DNA from: Eutrigla gurnardus
Taxonomy: Eukaryota > Chordata > Actinopteri > Perciformes > Triglidae
Assembly: GCA_963514095.1 (NCBI GenBank)
Contig: OY741282.1
Span: 13,664,347 to 13,728,346 of the forward strand
Direction: 5' to 3'
DNA length: 64,000 nucleotides
A model generated the notes under the pieces. That model was not told the origin of the DNA, ran no database searches, and saw nothing but the letters and a program-made list of their open reading frames with translations. The position numbers and the translations under genes were made by a program. Shown here piece by piece: positions 53,620 to 63,400 of the stretch; position 1 is the stretch's first letter, and the number at the start of each line of letters is the position of its first letter.

Positions 53620-56600
53620 CCTGCAGGAGGCATTGCAATGTTTCTGTATCTGGAAATGAGGTTTACTGTCTGTGTGGATAATTTAGTCTGGGTTTCCTCT
53701 TTGTTACTGGAACAATTAGCATATAAATGACCAAACTGTCCTGAGTGAGCGAAGGGAAAGTGAGTAATACGCTGCGGACCATTTCGACAGACCCCCCCGA
53801 GTCTGGCTGGGAGTTAGTCATGTTGTGTTTGATGTAAACATCACAGAGATGCTCTGCACACCTGCTGCTTAATATGGCCGCGCTGGGAAGACTTGCATTC
53901 GCAAACCCACAAAAACAACACAAAACTACTTTCCACGAATTGTACATCTGCTGCAACAGCATTCTGCAGGCACTTATAATAACTTCTAATAGTCCGTCGG
54001 TCTGCCCTGTTCTTCTTTTCATGTTAATACATACGGACTCACCAGTTGTACCGCCTACAGCCATGGCTGCACTCATCTGTGCCAGGAGCTCAGGACTCGG
54101 TTTGAGGGCGCCCAGAGTGGCAGCGATCCCCCCGGCGACTCCCATCATACCCAACGCGTTACCCAGACGTGATGTGGACTGGTTGGAAAGGCCAGCCAAG
54201 GCACCCACGCAGCACAGACCTGAGCCCAAGTACATCATCTGGTGAGAGAAGAGACAGACAACGGGGAGGAAAACAGGTGTTATAGACCACCAGAATTGAG
54301 GGACCACACAGGAAATGAGGTCAAATGATTTTCATGGAAGGTCCCATACTGCATCGGGGAAGAAACGGAGGAAACAGCACTATAAATATCCTCTCGCACC
54401 TGTTCAATGTTGTATCCAGAATGCAGAGCAGCGGCGTAGCCACCGACAAAGACACCGCCAGGAAGCAGATAAAGGTAGTGATGCTCTGGAGGATCAGTGG
54501 GACGCTTAAACATGTCCAACATCTTCTTCGTCACCAAGAAACCACCTGGGTGAGAGACAGAGAAAATGAACACATCTGTACTTACAAAAGACGGTAAAGA
54601 ACAGTGTAACAAGTGTTGAGGCAGGGATGTAAATGCATGGAGCCTAGGCACCTGAAATACATGAAAAATATCTATTTTTAGACGACAGGTGTTTCAAAGC
54701 CAACAGCAGAAAACTTGTTGCCAAGCCCAATAACCGATGTGAGGAATTTAATGAGTCTACTTTATGTCAATGTAAATATTTCAAGTAGAAAACCTCAAAA
54801 GCGTCAAACCGGGACCAGACGGTGCCTCATGCTTAACAGAAGGAGATCCCATTACCATGTGTATGTCTCTCTCTTTTGCCCCTGGCATGACTGCAGCATT
54901 GCGCACACACATGCACCCATGCGTACAAAGGTGAATCGGGGGCTAGCACCTGTTTCTTACCCGTTCATGTAATTTTAGTCGTAGACTGTCCTAGTTAAAA
55001 CATGTAACATAATCTGACTAATATTATTGCTGACCAATCTGAGTCAATATATTAATATGGAGGAATGTTCATGTGTTTAAACAACGCGAAGCCAGTATCA
55101 ACTCGTTTCCTTTGGTTATTTTGGTTTTTTTATACCCAGAAATGGGTCTGCTTACACTATATTCAGAAAGCTTGTAAGAATAGAGGCAAATCGGCGACCA
55201 AGTCGTGAGGCTTCAGAGTCTACAGCCACGCTAGCAGCAGAGATCTGACCCAAATGCTAATATTAGCAAGCTGACGTGCTCATACCGACAATGTTAAAAT
55301 GCTGATGTTAAGCAGGTATGTTCAACATTTACCACCTCATTTAAACAGGCTAACATTAGCTTATTAGCATTAAAAGACAAAGTATAGTTGAGTGCGATAG
55401 GAAAGTCTTTAATTTGTTCTCAACTCAAATGGATCAGATCTTGGGGGCAAATCTAATAAGTTCAACTGTATGTTTATTATTAATTGTAGTGAGGTATACA
55501 GATTATTAATCAAACACTGGTATTTGATTGGTCATCTTTGACGGCTGACACCCAAAGCCCAGGTATCGCCATCAGGACTGAAAAATTCAGATTGTTGCAT
55601 CTGTAACTTGCATTTACATTTTATTTTTCACAATACAAAAAAACCCACAATAAATTATAATGATGTCCTCATAGTGACACTACGGTTTAAGTCGAGGGAT
55701 CATTAAAGCCACTAGGATTCATCCTGGGTGCCATGAATGACAAATTGCCAAGTAATCCATCCAATAGCAGTCGAGCCACACAACTACTAAAACCTTTGGA
55801 GTCTTTAAACAGATCAGCTGGTCTACTTCTGTAATTTTATTTTGAAATAAAAATGTTTTTAAAATAAAGAGTTGATTTGATGTTGCTCAATGACTGAAAC
55901 GGGTGGTCTGGTGCAATAACAGGACAATATGGAATCTGATAGCGAACACTGAGATCCGCGTTGTGAGAAACTCAACATATTTAGCTGAAGATATTCAACA
56001 GACCCAGGTCTTTTCCATGCATTCCCACATCTTCCTGCTGAGGAGACACAGAGGAAACAAGAAGCTACGGCCAGGGACCTGTTCCTCAAAACAGACTGAA
56101 ACATTTCAGGGTCTGTTTTATTGGAGCCAAATTTCACTATTGTGTCCATGGAATGTTTTTTTTTCTGTTCCCAGGGGTTTATGGGTAATGTGGTACACCG
56201 CTTAGAAATGTGCGTGTGGAATCAAAACCCATGTAGAAGATCAAAAATTAAACTAGGTATGTCGATAAAGGCTGTGGTATTTGAGCATGCTTTCAAAGAC
56301 TAATAGGTGGTTTGAACAGTAATGCCACATGAACCTAGAGGGCCCGCCATTTGTGGCAGGATTCGCAGCCTTGCCTTTAACTCAAAAAACATTGTGGTGC
56401 CCTTCATCTCATAGAAAGAGGCTTCGGCGCATTTAAACACACAGACTGAACTGATCGATTATGCAAGTTAACCTAATTCATTCGCTCGCATCAAAGCCTC
56501 CCCTGGTGTCCAGTTGAGAGCTAACAGGAGAAATTAAAACACATTCATGGCTCAGCCCTGGAGGAACATTCTGTTTCCCAGGACTATTAGTGACTGATGA

Positions 56601-57403
56601 GTATTATGAATCCAGGAACATTGTGTCATTAGAAATGGAATATTAAGAGAAATAGCATGGCGAGGGGGATGCATGTGTGTGGTCTGAGCCAGAGCCACGG
56701 ACTCTGGTCTGTGCAGGTGAGGGCAGCTGCAAGACTTGGTTATAAAAGCATGTTATTCTACAATCAATATGAAACACTATTTTATTGGCTAAATGTTACC
56801 GTGACTGGCGGGGATCCGCTGCGAGGTGTCTGTGTGCTGGGTGACTCACCAGCAATGTTGACCGAGGAGATGAAGGCAGCCAGCACCGCCAGTGTATCAG
56901 CAGTAGTTGTTGGGGTGTAGCCACCTCCCATCAGGGACAGACCACCCACAGCAGTCAGACCTGCAGAACGAGCACATTTTAGTATTCATGAACCTCCACT
57001 TCCGCATTATACAGGACACTGAAACCGTTTGGTGAAGATGTGTCAAAAAATAATAACAACATGGATTCAGTCATAAAAAGTTAATCGTAACACCAGCATT
57101 GTGTAACAGCGATAGACTTTTTATAGTTGCTTCTTAAGCTCAGAATAGTCCGTCTGCCTCCCACATTGGAGAAAGACAGAAATAGGAAGATTTAGAGATA
57201 ACAAGGGGGAGAGAGAGAGATGGAGAGAGGGAGAGAGAGAGAGCGTGTTTACCAAAAGAGGCTCAGGAAACCTTGATAACATCAGCTCTGTAATGACTTA
57301 CAGGCAGTAAGATGCAACACACGGCACCCCCGGAGCCTGCATTCACACGGAACTGTGTTTGAGAACAACTTAGGTTGACTAGCAGGTTGAGAGAGAGAGG
57401 AAG

Positions 57404-57457
<54 letters not shown>

Positions 57458-60400
57458 GCTGTTATTAACAACCTTTTTGTAAATGCATTTAAAACATTTC
57501 CAACCACCTTCAAATGCCCCCTGCATGTTCTCGCCAGTCAAATATTACCTTGATCTTAATTTTCCTCACACTTCTATATTTAAAGCCCCGGTACCAGGAC
57601 TTCCTACATTTAACAAAAACAATTAAAATGCCTCTTAATGCTTTAATTATTAAATAGATGCTGGCAGACGGTAATAACACACAACAGTTTCCCAGTCAAA
57701 CCCAAACAGGTGTTGTTTCATTTATGTTTGTAATACAACTAATAAAGTAAGGCAGCCCCTAATGATGACGTTGAAGCAGTAGAGTCTTGAATAAAGACCT
57801 TTGTTCAGCTGGATACATAGATATACTCAACTGATTGGATTAGTAACATTATGTAGACTGATAAATGATCTCATTAAACACTATTTGGGGCTTGCACACT
57901 GGTAATTTGTTCGGGGTCAAACTTTGGGAGCTACTCGGTCCAAAAGAAAGAAAGAAAGGAAAATATTACAGTTACAGTATTTGGCAGAGATCAAAGGTAA
58001 ACCTGGCCACCACAACTAATTAGCCAGAAAGAAAACCAATAGGAATCAGAGGACACACACCAACTATGATACATGTACACACACACGTACACACATACAC
58101 GCACATATATATAAAGCTAGATACGCTGGGTGGGCCAACGTCCTGGAGGTGTGTCACTGTGACAAACATCAGCTACCAGGCTACAGGCAGATTGTGACAG
58201 TGAATCAATGCTCTCAAGTAGATTAAAGCCTTTTCTACCAGACACCAGATATAAAGATCTGCCTCGGTGAGCCACTGGATACGAGTTGTCGGTGTCTGAA
58301 GAGGATGACCCACCAGTCACAGTCACTACTGGTGGTAACACTATAATCTCCCCGTGAAGAATATAACTGTCCCTTACTTAAACCCGAAATTCCAATACGA
58401 TTCCCTAATGTCTGAGTGATTGTGCGTGGGTGATTGTGTGTGCGTGTCTCTTTACGATGCCTGGCACAACAACAGGATTCTGTTGGTCTCACTGTTTCCA
58501 TAACCACAGTCGGTCAGTGACGGAAATAAGTAATAATAAAAAGTAATAAAGTAACGCCAAATATGAACGGAAAATATCTAAAAGGGGATAAAAAGGAGGA
58601 CAGATGGAGGGCTGACAGAGGTAGAGGAAAGGAAAACCTTCAAATGAACTCTAACTTGTATTAATTTCTCTCATTTGCGGTCTCATATTCTACCGATATT
58701 CAGTGATGATTACAACTTTTTTGGAATATGACAAACTTGACAGATAGAGAACCTCGAGAAGACATAACAGGGCCAAAAATTAAAGGACACAGACCCAGAA
58801 GAACAAGTATGATGGTGCATGAATGTGAAAATGGGGTATAGGTGTTAGTGGTAAAGTTTTAAAAGGGAAGTGAAAATGTCTTAGTTGTTGCACTGCTGGG
58901 CTCCACAACCGAGCCCTCATGTCCGGCTGTGTGCGCGAGTCAACGAGCAAAGGACTTCCCTGACCCTCAAAGATCACCGACGGTGTGTTACTTCCTACCC
59001 CAGTGTGGGTCTGAAGAGTGATCAAAGCCACGAGAACACACACATGCACTTACCTCTCTAACCTCTTAACCCCTCTGTGTTAAGTTGCAGCCGACAATAA
59101 GGACGCAATCTTTCAAGTTTTTATTTGGACTCGGAGACGCAACAGCGTGGCTGAACAGAAACCTGCGAGACCGATATGAGCCGTGTTTGATCCTCTAGCT
59201 GGGTCTTTATTTTATGTTTGAATGTTTTTTTGCTTTGTTTTATTCATACTTTCTACTGGTGAACTATGTGTGAGAATCCAATAGTATTTGTTACCAAATG
59301 TGTTCTGCATGCTATGCCTTGTTATGCTGTTTGAGATATAAGTTACTTAGTTTCAGTCTCTATTAAAGAAAATTATGCACTAATGTTTTATTATTAATCT
59401 CAATTAACTCCAAAGCTATAACCAAAAACTTAAACTGGTCATATTATAATTAATCCACATGCATGCAAGCATGAAAAAGAACAGTGCTGCTACATAAATA
59501 AATACTTACATTCATGTGTATTGTTCTGTGACTAGCAGTGGTGGTGTACTGGGCTGGATTATTCTGAAATGTGTTTGTAAAAGGCCGACTAAAACACAAC
59601 CAACCTGAGATGGCGTTGGTGACGGACATGAGTGGAGAGTGCAGAGCAGGAGTGACTCCCCACACTGTGTGGTATCCCACAATGCCAGCCAGGCCGAAGG
59701 TGGTGACGATCTGAGTGAAGGCGGCGTTTGGGGCCGACAGGCCGAGACCCAACAGGGTGGCAGCGCCTGGTTAAAGAAGAAAGAAAGAAAGACAAAGAGA
59801 GCTACTGTTAAAACTAGAGTGAGCTTGAACGGTACATGTGGGCATTTGGTTTTTGAAGAATCTGAAAGCAGTCGAGCTCATAAACATTTTGTGTTCAGTT
59901 TATTTAGAATCAGAAATTGTGGCCTCCAACCTTTCTAGCATATGACCTCATTACAGAAAAGGTTACTTCCACTTGCAACCCTTTGTCCCGGGTGAAACAT
60001 ATTATTGCATTAAGAGCCAAAAAGGGAAAACTATCCAATATTCACAATATTTTAAAAAGCCAAAAACAACTTATTTTGTTTGGCAGAAATGTTTTTCCCC
60101 TATATCCTCTCTTGCTATCACCTGTATACCCCTGTATAACAGTAGCAGTGCTCTGGATATAGTATATTTCCACACCATAAGCACATTTTTTTTAAATGCA
60201 AGATGTGGTAGGCACTTGACCACCCATGCTGTCCTTATTTCCTGTTAATTCCACAGACGGGTATAATTATCAATCAGAGAGCAATTTGTCTAGTCACATT
60301 TGCGAGACTGGCGATGTGCGACAAACTCTGGTGTAACAGACGAACTTATCCATGTCCATGGCAGTCAGTCTAAAATGATTCAAATGACTACATTACATGC

Positions 60401-63400
60401 CACACTAATAAGCACGCAACCAGCATGAAGCGAGTTCACACTCTTTAAAAAAAAAGAAGAAGAAAAAGAGCAGCGAACACCAGCAGCTGTGTGGTGGTGT
60501 TAAGGAGGAAACTACTCCAGTACCTAAACAATGTGTGAACCACATTAACTGCATGTGGCACACTTACACAGAGCGCTGTGTGGCAACATGGGAACCACTC
60601 ACACCGGCGCTACTTCAAACACGCACTCAGCGTGACACTATTTTTTACAATGCACACTTCCTGACACTAACAGGGTGTCTGTGTCGCTTCTCGCCTCCTG
60701 TGCACATTCCAGCGGTGACCTAAAAAGTTGATTATTAACCTATGCTTCACCTTCTGGCAGACTTCAACCTCCCTTAAGAGCCAATGGGCTCAATTAAGAG
60801 GAATACAACTTGTAAATGAGCAAAGATATTTCCTGATTTATCTTCTCAACTCGAAAAGTTTAATTTGGTTGGCACATTCAACTAACCTCCAGTGTACATG
60901 CCAGCAGTAGTGAGTGTTTTCCTGAAGGGGGAGATTTGTGCATTCTTCTCTTTCTGCATCTCCTGGACAGACTTGGGTTTAGGAGGAGCTGCAATGGGCA
61001 CGTTGTTGGGCTGAGGAGCGGGAAACAGGTTCTTTCCATTCTGAAGGTATAAAGAGAGAGAATGGTAATGAGGTGAAGGGGAGAGAAGGAGGAAAACAAG
61101 AACAAACAGAAAGTTCAATCGATCTTTCTTAACCACCATATTAATGGCTCGGCTTGTAGTTATCTGCACTTTATTCCCTGATCTCATGACCTGATGGTGT
61201 ACAATGTCCTCCGTTGCGTTCGTTAATCTGTGAAACATTAGACTGTGCTGTCAAGATCAAAGTAAGCAAACTAATGATCAGTAAGCAGGGTAAGTAATAT
61301 CTGCATCTCAGTATCATTTATAAGATGTGGGACGATGATTGTGATGGAAGATGGGTCGAATTACCATCTGAAAATCTATTTGTTAAATCCCAAAGCATGA
61401 ACACAGCTTGATTTAAGATTAATTACAGCAAAAATAAGCTCCCCCAAAATATAACAATGGTCTATAATTTACTTAAAAAAAATGGATACTGAAGAAAGGC
61501 CTGTAGTTTTTTTTACATTAACACATAAAGATAAAAACAAACCCATTAATAAGAATCACTTAAATGTACAGAACTGTAGGCCAAATCTGACAAATCAGGA
61601 CATTTTACAGTTGAGAAATAAACTTGCTAACACCATTTGTAAACTAACACATCCTCCAACTCCAAAAAGGTGGAGCCTAGAAAAGAAATGTAATCTTCTC
61701 ATTATGTGCTTAAATGTGATTAAATAAAATTAAAAAAAAACAGCAAAGGGAATGGACGAGCAGCTGTTTCAGAGTTTTAAGCTTGTCTTTCTTCCTATTT
61801 GTGATAATACATAATAATTATTATGCAATTATTTTCATTTGAGGCTGCGTTTTGTTTATTTGTTTTCCTTTTCCTCACAGTTGGACAAACTTACAATTAA
61901 GGGATTCAAAATAATGTGTTCTGAGGGTGACATCTAGTGACTGTGAAAGGGACCTGCGGGACATAGTGGCAGACATACCTGCATGACGGTGGATCCCCTG
62001 AGGACGTGATCCATGGTGCCGTAGTCAAACGCCTCCTTGATATCCAGGAAAAAGTTCTCCTTGTCTGGGCTGATGGCCCGCATCAACTTAGTGATGTTGT
62101 TGGAGTACAGAGTGCTGGACTGTGTTGGCAAACGGCTGGGCAGGTCTGTGTAGCCGATATGGGTCACTCCCTAACAATTTAAGAGAAATGAAATTACAAC
62201 AACCCGCAAAAGAAACCAAACAACACATTTTGGTAAGGGGGTGAAGATATGCGCTGACCCTGTGTATTGACAACTCTCCAGGTACTGTGGTCTCAATGTT
62301 TCCTCCGGCCTCAGCAGCCAAGTCCACCACCACTGAGCCATCTTTCATGCTCTCTATCATCGGTTTGGTGATCAGGATGGGTGCACGCCTGCCTACAATG
62401 TTACAATGGAAACAACGACATCAAGGCTGCATTATTACAACTACTGTGGACAAATGGCCATACTGAGTGTACAAAAACTATTGAAACCAACAGAGTAATG
62501 GAACCATGACAAAACCAGGAACAAGTCGACCTCAGGGCATTTCACAGATTTCCAATGATGTCTAACACATGGAAATCTGATAGGAAGTTGTGGCCAGCTG
62601 GATGTATGCTTCTCTGAAAACCGTTCACTGAGAAAACTGGCCTGAAAGATTTGCAAATCTCACCTCACCTCACCTCACCTCACCTCACCTGGTAAGAAAG
62701 GAAACACAATGGTGCTCATTTGCATCTCACTCAGATAAGCCCTCCCCCCTACAGATGTCACTCAGTGATATCTGGTATCTGTTCTGTTCTGGTAAAGAAA
62801 TGTTTACTGTGTATTTCACACGTCTCTTGCATTCTGTGATATTCCAGATATTCCATGTCCTTTCGTTTGTTTGCCTCAGCAATGTATCCTTCACTTTTTT
62901 CATTTAGAGTCAGTGTTTACGCTGTGCATGAGTCTGTGCATACCAGGGATAAGAGCAGTGGTGACGACAATGTCCACCTCCTGACACTGTTTGGCAAACA
63001 GCTTCATCTCCGCCTCTATGAACTCCTTCGACATTTCCTTGGCGTAGCCTCCCTGACCCTCTCCCGACTCCTTGAAGTCCACCTCCAGGGGCTCAGCGCC
63101 CAGAGATTTAAACTGCTCCAGAGCTGCAGCTCTAGGAGAGGGAGGAGAGGAGATGTCTTGGTCAGAAAGAAGGGAAATATCTCTGCTTGACTGGAAATAC
63201 AACAGTCACTTTATTTGTCCTTAAAACTACACACAGACATAAACGGACCTCAGTTGCTCATGGCACAATGGTGAAATTGATTTCTTTATTAAAACAACGC
63301 AAGTCATTTAAAGAGTGTTTGTTGCCCCCAGGACTGGAATCATGAGGATTATATTTTATTCAATATTCTACTAGTATAAAACCAAAAACAAACCTGGTAT

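Larger units (their letters stand above)
54546..56849 (-). other. nnt: nnt intron with interspersed repeat
   Basis: 2304 bp. It contains the split fish repeat at 55245-55405 and 55693-55782 and no coding signal. Confidence 0.8.

Noticed and set aside
61482..61727. 81-codon + frame in an nnt intron
   Set aside because: AT-rich, Asn/Lys-rich chance frame antisense to nnt with no family match.
62661..62690. CACCT array as a CRISPR-like or coding repeat
   Set aside because: Five-base perfect units without spacers, in a vertebrate intron; it is a simple repeat, interesting only for splicing.
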